DNA of 32,750 nt from Saprospiraceae bacterium (GCA_022841745.1 JALHQW010000063.1:1-32750); one strand, 5' to 3'; counted from the stretch's first letter, positions 1 to 7,023 are shown. Translations and numbers: made by a program. The notes: generated by a model from the sequence alone, not told the origin.

Positions 1-37
1 ATGAGCCATAAGAAATTTACAATTTCTTATGGCTCAT
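1..37. repeat. Perfect 17-bp inverted repeat (hairpin)
   Basis: Positions 1-17 and 21-37 are exact reverse complements around a 3-nt loop. There is no T-tract, so it is not a classical intrinsic terminator. It starts exactly at the window edge and may continue outside. It could be a transcript-end hairpin for a gene to the left, or an interspersed palindrome. Confidence 0.6.
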
Positions 38-50
38 CCACCGCCCTATC

Positions 51-104
51 AATGATGTAGATTGCGGAAAATTTTTGAAAAAATTTTCCGCAACCTACAT
101 CATT
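51..104. repeat. Long inverted repeat downstream of the MarC-family gene
   Basis: About 25 bp on each side (51-76 and 80-104) are complementary around a tiny loop, with one G-U type mismatch. The centre is GCGGAAAATTTT and its complement. It lies about 36 bp past the stop of the minus-strand MarC-family gene, so it may act as its transcript end, although no clean U-tract follows the stem on that strand. Confidence 0.6.
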
Positions 105-140
105 GATTTCTTGGATTGCCAGAAAATGCGTCAGTTATTT

Positions 141-767
141 TTAGTCCATTTCCCCCACCAAATGCACCAGCCCATCCACAATGAACTGCACACCGATGGC
201 CACTACGAGGAAGCCCATGATACGGGCAATGGCACTGAGGCCACCTTGCCCGAGCACCTTAAAAAGAAATGGAGCAGCACGGAGCGTCAAATAAACCATT
301 AGGCCCATGGCAAGTATGGCAGCCAAAATCCAGACCCGTTCGCTCCAGTCGGGGTGCTGCTTGAACATGGTGATGAGGTAGGAAATGCTGCCCGGCCCTG
401 AAAGCAGGGGCATGGCCATGGGGGTAAAGGCAATTTCTTGACGGCTTTGGGAGTCGGCGGCCACGGTCTCGTTGTAGCCTTTTCGTTTGGCGAAATTGCC
501 TCCCATTAGGCTGAACCCGGTACTGAGGAGCACCATACCGCCCGCTATCCGCATGGAATGGATGGTGAGTCCAAAAAAGCTGAGGATGTAAGTGCCTGCC
601 AAGAAGAATCCAATCAGGATAAGCAGGAAATAGAAACTGGAAAAAAGTGCAATTCGGTTGCGTTGCTTTGCCTCCATACCACTCGTCAAGGAGATGTAAA
701 CAGGCACTGCGCCCGGCGGGTCAACAATGGAAAACAGGGAAAACAACGTAGCAAGAAAAAACTCCAT
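141..767 (-). CDS. MarC family integral membrane protein
   Basis: A 208-residue hydrophobic protein with about six predicted membrane segments. It has the family features of MarC/UPF0056: an N-terminal FSIVDPPGAVPVYISLT segment (residues ~12-28), the middle stretch FTPMAMPLLSGPGSI, and a C-terminal segment IMGFLVVAIGVQFIVDG. Length is normal for the family (about 200-220). MarC proteins sit in the inner membrane; the old link to multiple antibiotic resistance in E. coli has not held up, and the transported substrate is unknown. The start is an ATG. It is divergent from the T9SS cargo gene at 933, so the 165-bp gap must hold both promoters. No operon partner is visible. The family call is secure; the function is not. 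Confidence 0.9.
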   Translation of the reverse strand: MEFFLATLFSLFSIVDPPGAVPVYISLTSGMEAKQRNRIALFSSFYFLLILIGFFLAGTYILSFFGLTIHSMRIAGGMVLLSTGFSLMGGNFAKRKGYNETVAADSQSRQEIAFTPMAMPLLSGPGSISYLITMFKQHPDWSERVWILAAILAMGLMVYLTLRAAPFLFKVLGQGGLSAIARIMGFLVVAIGVQFIVDGLVHLVGEMD

Positions 768-834
768 GTCACTATTTTTTGCAAAAATAGCTAAGTTCTT
801 ACAGCCTTTTTTGCCTAGTTTTGAAACAAAAACC

Positions 835-864
835 TTGGTTTCTCTATTATATCCTTTAGCTTTG
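835..864 (+). promoter_or_regulatory. Bacteroidota-type promoter for the gene at 933
   Basis: TTG at 835-837, a 19-bp spacer, then TAGCTTTG at 857-864. This matches the Bacteroidota housekeeping consensus (TTG about -33, TAnnTTTG about -7). Transcription would start near 870, leaving a leader of about 60 nt before the ATG at 933. Confidence 0.6.
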
Positions 865-932
865 CAAGAATTATGGTCCCACCTCTATAGAATACGTCTC
901 CATTTCCGATTTAGACATATTTTATAATCACC

Positions 933-1583
933 ATGAAACAACGTCTATTCCCTTTATATTTCTTGTTGCTTTTAGCAACTTCCCCGCCGTTGAACGGCTA
1001 CAACCCCTTGTCACTTCCTGTTAAGGCAGAGCATGTCATTTCCCTTACTGCTGAATCTACAGGCTGGTCAGCTGAGCTTTATTGGACTGCTACATTTGAC
1101 GATGATCTCGTTTCCTTTGCCGTGCAACGCTCTTTCGATGGCGTTGATTATCAAGATATTATAAACTACGACCGCCATTTTGTCGCCGCAGGCGACACCG
1201 ATGCCTTTCGGGAACAGGACAACGATCCCATGCCGGGCGAAAACTTCTACCGTGTCCGTTTTGTACTTTCCAACGGCGAACAGGTGTTCAGCGAACGCAG
1301 GAAACTCTATTTCAAGGAGGTCGCCGCTTTCGAGATTTTCCCGAACCCCACGGGTCGCCAAGTGAACCTATTGATGAAAAAATTCAGGGGAAAAGAGGTA
1401 GAAGTCATGATTTTTGATGGCTTCGGCGATCAAGTTTACCAGCAACATATCGCCAACGTTGACGAAGGCATGCTCCGCATCGAATTGGAGACCATGCATC
1501 CTGGCATTTATTCCGTCAGTGTTTTGCACAGGGGTAAGACCTTTACCCGCCGACTTGTGGTGACCAGTTTACAAGAGAATTAA
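933..1583 (+). CDS. Secreted protein with T9SS type A C-terminal sorting domain
   Basis: 216 residues. An N-terminal hydrophobic signal peptide (residues ~1-20) is followed by a beta-rich domain with a FAVQRSFDGVDYQDI stretch, a pattern common in Bacteroidota fibronectin-like modules before sorting domains. The last ~80 residues are a type A T9SS sorting domain: FEIFPNPTGRQVNLLM at about 133-148, then a GIYSVSVLHRGKTFTRRLVV ending. The sorting domain directs export through the type IX system and is normally cleaved on anchoring. The cargo portion is only about 110 residues and has no recognisable enzymatic domain, so this is a small surface or secreted protein of unknown role. Start ATG; a good promoter lies at 835-864. 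Confidence 0.88.
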   Translation: MKQRLFPLYFLLLLATSPPLNGYNPLSLPVKAEHVISLTAESTGWSAELYWTATFDDDLVSFAVQRSFDGVDYQDIINYDRHFVAAGDTDAFREQDNDPMPGENFYRVRFVLSNGEQVFSERRKLYFKEVAAFEIFPNPTGRQVNLLMKKFRGKEVEVMIFDGFGDQVYQQHIANVDEGMLRIELETMHPGIYSVSVLHRGKTFTRRLVVTSLQEN

Positions 1584-1598
1584 CCAATGTACTTGTTA

Positions 1599-1672
1599 GA
1601 TGGGTTAGATGAGTTTGAGGGGTTTGAATTGTTTCACTCACAACTCAAACCCCTCAAACTCATCAAACCATC
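1599..1672. terminator. Long inverted repeat between convergent genes
   Basis: 1599-1631 and 1641-1672 form a long imperfect stem built from a repeated GATGAGTTTGAGGGG-type word. It separates the convergent T9SS cargo gene and the oxidoreductase gene, and its right arm runs into the last codons of the latter (stop at 1663-1665). It probably works as a bidirectional transcript end, although no strong U-tract follows. Confidence 0.5.
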
Positions 1673-3054
1673 TTCATGTTCACAGCATCCCACCGCACGA
1701 GTTTTTTCTCCGCATAGCTGATATTGGCAGCCAACGAAGGCGCCGCTGCCCTGAACCCGAAAACGGCATCCTCTACGGGTTTTTTCCCATTCCGCATACA
1801 ATCAAAGAAATTTCGGTGGTGGTCGAACCGTTCGTCATAACCTTCTGGCGTTAGCCATTGCTGTGTCTTAGGCTCTTGAAGCTTAGGAGGGAGTGGTGGA
1901 TATTTCTCTTTGTACCAACGCTCGTAGTCTTTTTGCTGTGCCGCTGTGAAGGTGTGGAACGTATCCCAGCCGCCATAACCTGGGTACGGGTCAATCGGGC
2001 TGCGGTGCAATTTCACGTCCGACCAGCCAATCTCCAGCACGCCCTCTGTACCGACCAACCTGTTCATCCATCCACCACCGTCGCCGCTGATGAGGTTCAC
2101 CCGCATTTGCAGGTTGAAAGCAGGGTGGGAGGCGGTCTTTGGGTAGTCCATCAGTGCGATTTGGATGTCGGGCACATCACGGCCATCCTTCCAATAGCGC
2201 AGGCCGCCCGTAGCAAAAATCAACTCGGGGCCAGCTGAGTCGAGCAGGAAATGTAGCCCAGTGAAAAGGTGAACGAAAAGGTCGCCTCCGACCCCAGTGC
2301 CGTAGTCTTGGTAATTGCGCCAGCGGAAGAACCGAACGGGGTCGTATGACCGCTTGGGGGCGTCGCCAATGAATCGGTTCCAGTCCACCGTCTTTTCCGA
2401 GGCGTCGGTCGGGATGCTGTACTGCCATGCGCCATTTGCTGACTGCCTGTCCACGAAAGCCTCAGCGGCAATCAACTCTCCGATGGCCCCCGATTGATAA
2501 ATCTCCTTGGCCTTTTGCATGGCGATGGAACTCGCCCGCTGGCTTCCTACTTGGAGTATTTTCCCGGTTTTCTTTTGGGCATCAATCACCGCATGGCCCT
2601 CGTCAATGTGCTGGACCATTGGTTTTTCGCAGTAAACGGCCTTGCCTGCATTCAGTGCTGCGATGCTGATATGGTCGTGCCAGTGGTCGGAGGTGCTGAC
2701 GAACACGGCGTCAATGTCCTTCCGGGAGAGGATTTCCTCGAAGCTGCGGGTCGTGAAAATGTCCTTGCCGTAAACCTCTTTGGCCCTTTCAAGACGACCA
2801 TCGTAGAGGTCGCAGACGGCGGCAATCTCCACGCCCGGTACTTGCTTGGCGGTATCCAAATTGCCAAAGCCCATGATGCCCATGCCGATACCTGCTATCC
2901 GGATTTTATCGTTTGGCCTGTAGCGGCCTTCGGGTTTCTCCCAATGGAGTACCTCAGGTTTTATATTGGCTTGTGTTGCCTTCGGCAAAATGGCAGAAGC
3001 AATGGCCCCAACGGTCAGTTTCTTGACGAAATTGCGGCGAGTGGTATTTTTCAT
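1663..3054 (-). CDS. Gfo/Idh/MocA family oxidoreductase, Tat-exported
   Basis: 463 residues. The N-terminus reads TTRRNFVKKL followed by a hydrophobic stretch, which resembles a twin-arginine export signal, as is usual for this Bacteroidota subgroup. An NAD(P)-binding Rossmann fold starts at ~51 with GIGMGIMG (55-62). The family EKP motif is at 142-144 (YCEKPMV). DHWHDHI (~122-128) matches the substrate-side loop of this subfamily. The C-terminal alpha/beta domain ends with an FFDCMRNGKKPVEDAVFG segment. Family members oxidise or epimerise sugars and related polyols; the substrate cannot be read from sequence. It stands alone between a T9SS gene and the tRNA cluster. A paralogue lies at 26620-27978. 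The ATG start is supported by a TAGCTTTG box 57 bp upstream. Confidence 0.9.
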   Translation of the reverse strand: MKNTTRRNFVKKLTVGAIASAILPKATQANIKPEVLHWEKPEGRYRPNDKIRIAGIGMGIMGFGNLDTAKQVPGVEIAAVCDLYDGRLERAKEVYGKDIFTTRSFEEILSRKDIDAVFVSTSDHWHDHISIAALNAGKAVYCEKPMVQHIDEGHAVIDAQKKTGKILQVGSQRASSIAMQKAKEIYQSGAIGELIAAEAFVDRQSANGAWQYSIPTDASEKTVDWNRFIGDAPKRSYDPVRFFRWRNYQDYGTGVGGDLFVHLFTGLHFLLDSAGPELIFATGGLRYWKDGRDVPDIQIALMDYPKTASHPAFNLQMRVNLISGDGGGWMNRLVGTEGVLEIGWSDVKLHRSPIDPYPGYGGWDTFHTFTAAQQKDYERWYKEKYPPLPPKLQEPKTQQWLTPEGYDERFDHHRNFFDCMRNGKKPVEDAVFGFRAAAPSLAANISYAEKKLVRWDAVNMKMV

Positions 3055-3110
3055 GGCGTTGAAAATTGCAGGATTGATTGATAGTTGAATTGTCGGTGGG
3101 GTTGTTCAAG

Positions 3111-3118
3111 CAAAGCTA
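3111..3118 (-). promoter_or_regulatory. -7 box of the oxidoreductase promoter
   Basis: On the minus strand this reads TAGCTTTG, an exact match to TAnnTTTG. No clear TTG is found 19-21 bp further upstream, so only the -7 element is supported. It gives a leader of about 50 nt to the ATG at 3054. Confidence 0.45.
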
Positions 3119-3160
3119 CAAATGGTGGGCTGTTGCGAGAATTTTTTTTCCGAATGGGCA

Positions 3161-3200
3161 AAAAAAGAAAAGCCGCTGTGAGTCAATTCACAGCGGCTTT
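3161..3200 (-). terminator. Intrinsic terminator of the tRNA-Gly/tRNA-Leu transcript
   Basis: A perfect 13-bp stem (3169-3181 with 3188-3200, core GCCGCTGTGA, 6-nt loop). On the minus strand it is followed by a T-rich run at 3161-3171. It begins 4 nt beyond the tRNA-Leu 3' end, so it terminates the minus-strand tRNA transcript. Confidence 0.85.
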
Positions 3201-3252
3201 CAGTGCCCGGAGCGGGACTCGAACCCGCACTGCCGCATGGCAACAGGATTTT

Positions 3253-3973
3253 CTTACCTGCTACGGCTTTCGCCGCTCACACCGAGAAGTGTGATTTGTG
3301 GTCTGGACTTTCTCTTGACCGTATCCATTTGGACTTAGGCCCCTCCCATTAAGTCTCTACACCTTCCCTGCTTCAAGGGCTTGGCTCGGGATTGCCAATT
3401 CAAAACATTGAATAAGGTTTCCCCGAATTTGAGAGGCTATACGCTGACGGTTTCCCATCAGGCACTCAAATTTTTCTGTTCTTTGAACGAAAGGTTTCCG
3501 TTTGGCTATGGCAATTTGGACAAAGAAGCTCTAAGTTCGAAATGTGTTGATTGGTTCGGTTACCATCTTTATGATGTAACTCTAACGAAAGTACTTTTCC
3601 TCTCCATGAAGAAATCCCACAAACTTCACATTCCAGCTTCTTAATCCCTTCTTTGATAAGTCTGTTTTTTAGTTTGAACGATTGATAGTGAGGATGTAGC
3701 CCCTCATGGATTATTTCCTCTAAAGGAATTTTAGGGGCAATTTTAGCTAACCCTCTACCCGATTGATTTGGCTTATAGCAGCCAAGGGGCAGGGCACGTT
3801 TTTTAAACGAATTAAAATGCAACCCAAGTTTCGTAGCAGCTTCTGCCATAGTTTTTGCAGTTTCGCATGCCTCGATGAATTCAACATCACTATGTCTTTT
3901 GTTCAAACGCCAATTAACCTTTTTCATTGAAGTAAATCGAACAGCCAAAGGATTTCAAAGAACAATCAGAACT
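3253..3973 (-). ncRNA. Group I intron (IC3-like) in the tRNA-Leu anticodon loop
   Basis: The 721-nt intron follows the 5' exon ending in U and itself ends in G (complement of 3253), as group I introns do. Core elements read on the minus strand: TTCGGGGAAACC (P4 5' side), GGCAATCCCGAGCCAAG (P4/P6 region), a CCCT..AGGG hairpin, GTGTAGAGACTTAATGGG and AAGAGAAAGTCC. The last two give P7 by AGACTT/AAGTCC pairing (3351-3356 with 3305-3310). P3 pairs TAGCCTCTC with GGGAGGGGCCTA. GAAA tetraloops close CTGATGG/CCGTCAG (P2-like) and CGGC/GCCG (P9-like). P1 pairs exon ACUU with intron GAGU, including the required U-G. The endonuclease gene fills the P1 loop. The resemblance to the Anabaena tRNA-Leu intron is from memory. 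Confidence 0.92.
3466..3927 (-). CDS. HNH homing endonuclease encoded in the tRNA-Leu intron
   Basis: 153 residues from the ATG at 3927; an in-frame TTG at 3948 would add seven. Residues ~14-50 look like a helix-turn-helix DNA-binding segment. Residues ~68-96 form the PLEEI...LKNRLIKEG lead-in typical of phage-type HNH enzymes. The HNH/zinc module is C100-x2-C103, H118-H119-x-D121-x-N123, N131, then C136-x2-C139-H140, with the family ending CPNCHSQTETF. All key residues are present, so it appears active. The role would be to cut intron-less tRNA-Leu genes and drive intron spread. The last codons and stop overlap RNA needed for P1 of the intron. It is far larger than the intron core requires, which marks it as the mobile part. 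Confidence 0.9.
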   Translation of the reverse strand: MKKVNWRLNKRHSDVEFIEACETAKTMAEAATKLGLHFNSFKKRALPLGCYKPNQSGRGLAKIAPKIPLEEIIHEGLHPHYQSFKLKNRLIKEGIKKLECEVCGISSWRGKVLSLELHHKDGNRTNQHISNLELLCPNCHSQTETFRSKNRKI

Positions 3974-4135
3974 AAGTCCTGCGTGTCTACCATTCCACCA
4001 CCCGGGCTTGGATAGTGCAAAAATAAAAAAGTCTTCAAAAATTGACACCAGTTTTAACAACAACCAACTATGGGTTTGACTTCATTCTAGAAATAGAAAT
4101 CGCTTCCACTGGAATCAATATTTGAAGACTTTAAG

Positions 4136-4208
<73 letters not shown>

Positions 4209-4349
4209 TTATTTGAATGCTTTTCTTGTAAAGCGGGGCAAATATATGACGACCAAGTTCAAATTGTCAAACACCTTCAAGGATTTTTTTTCAGTTTTTA
4301 ATTTCTAACTGAGCAATGAGGTGATAAGTTCCTGATAGTCAATGTATTT

Positions 4350-4997
4350 TCAAAGGTCAATTTTTTTATCGTAGCTGAAAAAAAACTCCTCGCCCAAGCT
4401 CACCATGACCAACCCGGCTCCTTGGCGTTCGCAGGTTTCGGAAATCAGCGCTGAAGCAAGTTGGATGTTTTCTTCGTCCAAATGGCTGAATGGCTCATCG
4501 AGCAACAGCATTTCAAAGGGCTGGCAAAGTGACCGCAAGATGGCAATCCGCTGCCTTTGACCATAAGACAGGGTGGCAGCGGTTTGGTTTAGGTAGGGTG
4601 CCATGCCAAGCCGTTCGGCCATTTGGAGGATAGCAGCTTCCGAGAAGTGGCCTGTTTGGCCATTTTTGAGCAGGATGTTTTCAAGGCCTGTCAACTGGGG
4701 AAACAACCGGAGGTCCTGGAAAACAATGGAAAGCTGGCGTTGGCGACAGTTTGCCCAATCGTTGGGGGAGAAATGCCTCACGTCCTTGCCGTGAATCGTG
4801 GCCAATCCTTCAAAATCTGTTCGCAACCCGTAGATGATATGCAGGAAAGTGGACTTCCCTTTTCCAGATGCCGCATTGACGAGGTAGCGCTTGTCTTTTT
4901 CAAAAAAACATTGCGTAGCAAAAATGCCTGAACCCGGTCTGATGCCATTGGGCATTTCCACGAGTGGGGTAGGGCGTAGGTTGTTCAGTTCAATCAT
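4350..4997 (-). CDS. ABC transporter ATP-binding protein (LolD-like size) lacking the H-loop histidine
   Basis: 215 residues, a single nucleotide-binding domain. The Walker A region is AASGKGKST (42-50), where the first glycine of GxxGxGKST is alanine. The Q-loop is FQD (Q94), the signature LSYGQRQR (143-150), Walker B MLLLDEP (163-169) and the D-loop SHLDE. The switch histidine that should follow about 32 residues after the catalytic glutamate is replaced: the segment reads VMVSLGEE with leucine at 201. Size and the LRLFPQLTGLENILL segment resemble LolD/MacB-type ATPases, but no permease gene is adjacent. Start ATG. The 65-bp gap to the upstream gene holds a word repeat. The ABC call is firm; substrate and activity are unknown. 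Confidence 0.85.
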   Translation of the reverse strand: MIELNNLRPTPLVEMPNGIRPGSGIFATQCFFEKDKRYLVNAASGKGKSTFLHIIYGLRTDFEGLATIHGKDVRHFSPNDWANCRQRQLSIVFQDLRLFPQLTGLENILLKNGQTGHFSEAAILQMAERLGMAPYLNQTAATLSYGQRQRIAILRSLCQPFEMLLLDEPFSHLDEENIQLASALISETCERQGAGLVMVSLGEEFFFSYDKKIDL

Positions 4998-5005
4998 ACG
5001 GATAA

Positions 5006-5040
5006 ACGGTTGACGATTGACGGCTGACGGTGGACGGCTG
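5006..5040. repeat. Short 'TTGACGG'-type word repeat
   Basis: Tandem variants of a 7-8 bp word (GTTGACG, ATTGACG, GCTGACG, GTGGACG) fill the gap between the ABC ATPase start and the nicotinamidase-like gene. The same word family occurs at 8771-8906. It does not look coding and no promoter was recognised in it. Confidence 0.6.
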
Positions 5041-5062
5041 GCTGCGGAGCAACTTTGGCCAA

Positions 5063-5599
5063 TCAGGGATTTCGGTATCGGCTGGCGTGGGTTAGGATGC
5101 TGGCTTTGTAACCTATTGCACCAGCATCCTCCAACGAATGTTGCACTTCTCCCTCCAACGGCATTCCCACAATGTCAATTTCAGTGATGCTTTGCGAAGC
5201 AAAAAAATCGGAAAGCCCCGTGTCATTTGCCTTGTTTGCATCAAAAAATGCGCTGTGTGGCGGAACCTCTTTTTTCGTGCCCATCTGGGCAATAAAGGCG
5301 ATGGGGCTTATCCTCAGCCCTGGAATCATCTCTGCCCCGAAGCTGCCGGGTACGCAATGGATATGCTGCAAAATGGTAGGGTGGCCGTTGATGGGGATGG
5401 TCTGGCCGGGCCTGCGCCAGAGGTGGTTTGCTGCGAACATAAGGTGGTCGGCAGGCATGGCAAAATTGGCGGCCACTACAAGCCCATAATTGGGGGTCAA
5501 TTCGTTGATTACCTGTACAAGTTCTTGACCATCAGGCACTTCAGCTGGGCCTCCGGGCAATAAATCCACCTGCATTCCAATGATGAGCAACGCTTTCAT
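5063..5599 (-). CDS. Isochorismatase/nicotinamidase-fold protein without catalytic residues
   Basis: 178 residues from the ATG at 5599, which shares one base with the ribH stop (TGATG), so translation is probably coupled; a TTG one codon earlier is the alternative. The fold is recognisable by LPGGPAEVPDG (14-24), HCVPGSFGAE (81-90), HSAFFD (115-120) and the C-terminal VGMPLEG...DAGAIGYK segment, all aligning by eye with E. coli PncA. The catalytic Asp (in VDLQNDF) is G8, the catalytic Lys is M106 and the catalytic Cys (in TDYCVKF) is E151. The metal ligands Asp and His of DWHP become F46 and M48, while a later His (H59) remains. It therefore should not hydrolyse nicotinamide and may be a binding or regulatory protein. 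Confidence 0.8.
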   Translation of the reverse strand: MKALLIIGMQVDLLPGGPAEVPDGQELVQVINELTPNYGLVVAANFAMPADHLMFAANHLWRRPGQTIPINGHPTILQHIHCVPGSFGAEMIPGLRISPIAFIAQMGTKKEVPPHSAFFDANKANDTGLSDFFASQSITEIDIVGMPLEGEVQHSLEDAGAIGYKASILTHASRYRNP

Positions 5600-6114
5600 C
5601 AATAGCCGATTTTAGCGGTTGGTTTGGCCAACTCCTTGCGGAGCGAAGCCATGCGTATAGCTGTTACGGCTGCTTCCACGCCCTTGTTGCCATGCTTGCC
5701 GCCGGCCCTTTCAAGCGCCTGCTCATGGTTGTTGGGCGTCAGCACCCCGAAAATACAGGGTATGCCGCTGGCAATGCTGAGGTTTGTCAACCCAGTTGCT
5801 ACGGCGTTGTTGATGTACTCGTCGTGCTGGGTCTCCCCTTTGATGACGCACCCAAGGCAAATGATGGCATCAAAACGCTTTACGCCCGCCATGATTTTTG
5901 CCCCAACGGGCAATTCAAAAGAACCAGGCACCTGAGCCGTCCGAATATCATCTTCAGCGACTCCGTGCTTTAGCAAAGTATCCAAACAGCCTTGGTATAG
6001 CACATGGGTTATGTCAGTGTTCCAATCTGAAACCACAATGCCGAAGCTAAGCCCAGCCGCCGAGGGCAGGTTCGATTCATCGTAAGTGGAAAGGTTTTTT
6101 AATGAACTGGCCAT
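5599..6114 (-). CDS. ribH: 6,7-dimethyl-8-ribityllumazine synthase
   Basis: 171 residues. It catalyses the penultimate riboflavin step, condensing 5-amino-6-ribitylaminouracil with 3,4-dihydroxy-2-butanone 4-phosphate. Family landmarks: FGIVVSDWN (24-32), VPGSFELPVGAK (62-73), LGCVIKGETQHDEYI with the catalytic histidine at 97, and the C-terminal ERAGGKHGNKGVEAA. Length is normal for an icosahedral or pentameric lumazine synthase (150-170) with a short N-terminal extension. The gene follows the TPR protein on the same strand after a terminator-like hairpin at 6188-6224, and its stop overlaps the start of the nicotinamidase-like gene. No other rib genes are in the window. Confidence 0.96.
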   Translation of the reverse strand: MASSLKNLSTYDESNLPSAAGLSFGIVVSDWNTDITHVLYQGCLDTLLKHGVAEDDIRTAQVPGSFELPVGAKIMAGVKRFDAIICLGCVIKGETQHDEYINNAVATGLTNLSIASGIPCIFGVLTPNNHEQALERAGGKHGNKGVEAAVTAIRMASLRKELAKPTAKIGY

Positions 6115-6187
6115 TGAAAGAAGTATTAAGTCCCTTTTTCAAGGGGGTGAAGCGGGAAAAGGAATTATGGATGAAGAATAGGGCCAA

Positions 6188-6224
6188 CAAAAAAAGGCAA
6201 GATTCAGTTGAAATCTTGCCTTTT
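6188..6224 (-). terminator. Intrinsic terminator after the TPR protein gene
   Basis: A 13-bp stem (6192-6204 with 6212-6224, core GGCAAGATT) is followed on the minus strand by a T-run (6188-6195). It lies 24 bp past the TPR gene stop and before ribH, so ribH may need read-through or its own promoter in the remaining 70 bp. Confidence 0.75.
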
Positions 6225-6247
6225 CTGCTGCAAATATTCTTGGCCAA

Positions 6248-6931
6248 TTAGTTCAAGCTCGTGATGTATTTGTCGGCCTCACGGGCTTCATTGGACTGTG
6301 GAAACTCGTCCTTGATTTTTTGCCAAGCATTTTTTGCAGCTTCCTTATCACCTTGTTTGTTGCTCAGCAGGGCAACTTTCTTGAGGTAATATGGCGTGAT
6401 GACATCATTTTCATCTTCGTTAGCTGCCTTTTTATAAAGACTGAGTGCTTTTACGAGGTCGCCTTTTTCTGCGTAGGCATCGCCAAGGGTGCCGCTTTTC
6501 ATGGCTGGCAACAGGGAGCCGGCTGGGCTGAAATCTTCCAAATAGGAGATGGCAGCATCGAAATTGCCCATGTTCAGGTTGCAGACGCCAGCATAGTAAA
6601 GGGCGGCGTTGCCTGCATCGGTGCCACCATATTTCTTAACGATGTCAGCAAAACCAGGGAAGCCACCACCCGGATTGGCAAGTGCCAATGCGAATGAATC
6701 ACGCTGGAATTGGTGCTCGGCCTGTGCCATTTGCTCCAATGCCTCTTTTTGGCGTGGACCTACATATGCGAACTTGTAGGCTACCCAGCCACCAATGAGG
6801 AGCACCAAACCACCACCAATGATGAGGATTTGCTTTTTATATTGCTCAAAAAAGTTCTCTGCTTGCCCGGATACTTCCGAGATGTCAATCAATACATCAT
6901 CCGGTTTCGTTGTCTTCTTGCGTTGTGCCAT
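6248..6931 (-). CDS. Membrane-anchored tetratricopeptide protein
   Basis: 227 residues. A basic N-terminus (MAQRKKTTK) and about 30 soluble residues lead into one membrane helix at ~34-56 (QILIIGGGLVLLIGGWVAYKF). The rest is a helical repeat domain: AALYYAGVCNLNMGNFDAAISYLEDF, then GTLGDAYAEKGDLVKALSLYKKAANED, then YLKKVALLSNKQGDKEAAKNAWQ, typical TPR pairs. The topology resembles YfgM-like proteins, which hold chaperone contacts near the Sec translocon, but that equivalence is inference. Start ATG. A TTG-N21-TATTTTTG promoter lies about 90 bp upstream at 7024-7055, and a terminator follows. Confidence 0.82.
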   Translation of the reverse strand: MAQRKKTTKPDDVLIDISEVSGQAENFFEQYKKQILIIGGGLVLLIGGWVAYKFAYVGPRQKEALEQMAQAEHQFQRDSFALALANPGGGFPGFADIVKKYGGTDAGNAALYYAGVCNLNMGNFDAAISYLEDFSPAGSLLPAMKSGTLGDAYAEKGDLVKALSLYKKAANEDENDVITPYYLKKVALLSNKQGDKEAAKNAWQKIKDEFPQSNEAREADKYITSLN

Positions 6932-7023
6932 TTTACGTTAATCTGAATGTTAAGTTTAGTAAAAACCTTGGTTTAAGCCTCCGTTTTACGGTGAAAACCG
7001 GATAAGGTTTTTCAAAAGTGGCG

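Larger units (their letters stand above)
3204..4007 (-). tRNA. tRNA-Leu(UAA), interrupted by a group I intron
   Basis: The 5' exon is 4007-3974 and the 3' exon 3252-3204; spliced length is 83 nt. The acceptor stem pairs GCCCGGG with TCCGGGC (one G-U) and has discriminator A; CCA is not encoded. The T arm is GCGGG-TTCGAGT-CCCGC, with a long leucine-type variable arm. Joining after the second U of CUU gives anticodon stem CAGGA/TCCTG and a 7-nt loop CTTAAAA, hence anticodon UAA with the intron between positions 34 and 35. This is the same site as the well-known cyanobacterial and plastid tRNA-Leu(UAA) intron. It lies 128 bp downstream of tRNA-Gly on the same strand and ends in a terminator at 3161-3200. 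Confidence 0.93.

Noticed and set aside
3078-3338. Plus-strand frames of 69-87 residues over the tRNA-Leu 3' exon
   Set aside because: They overlap the tRNA exon, terminator and intron core and show no protein features.
3971-3980. tRNA-Leu with anticodon UAG (joining after CUUAG)
   Set aside because: A 7-nt loop from that junction would leave the intron ending in A and extra A residues unplaced. Joining after CUU gives loop CTTAAAA, a U before and a G at the intron end, as group I splicing requires.
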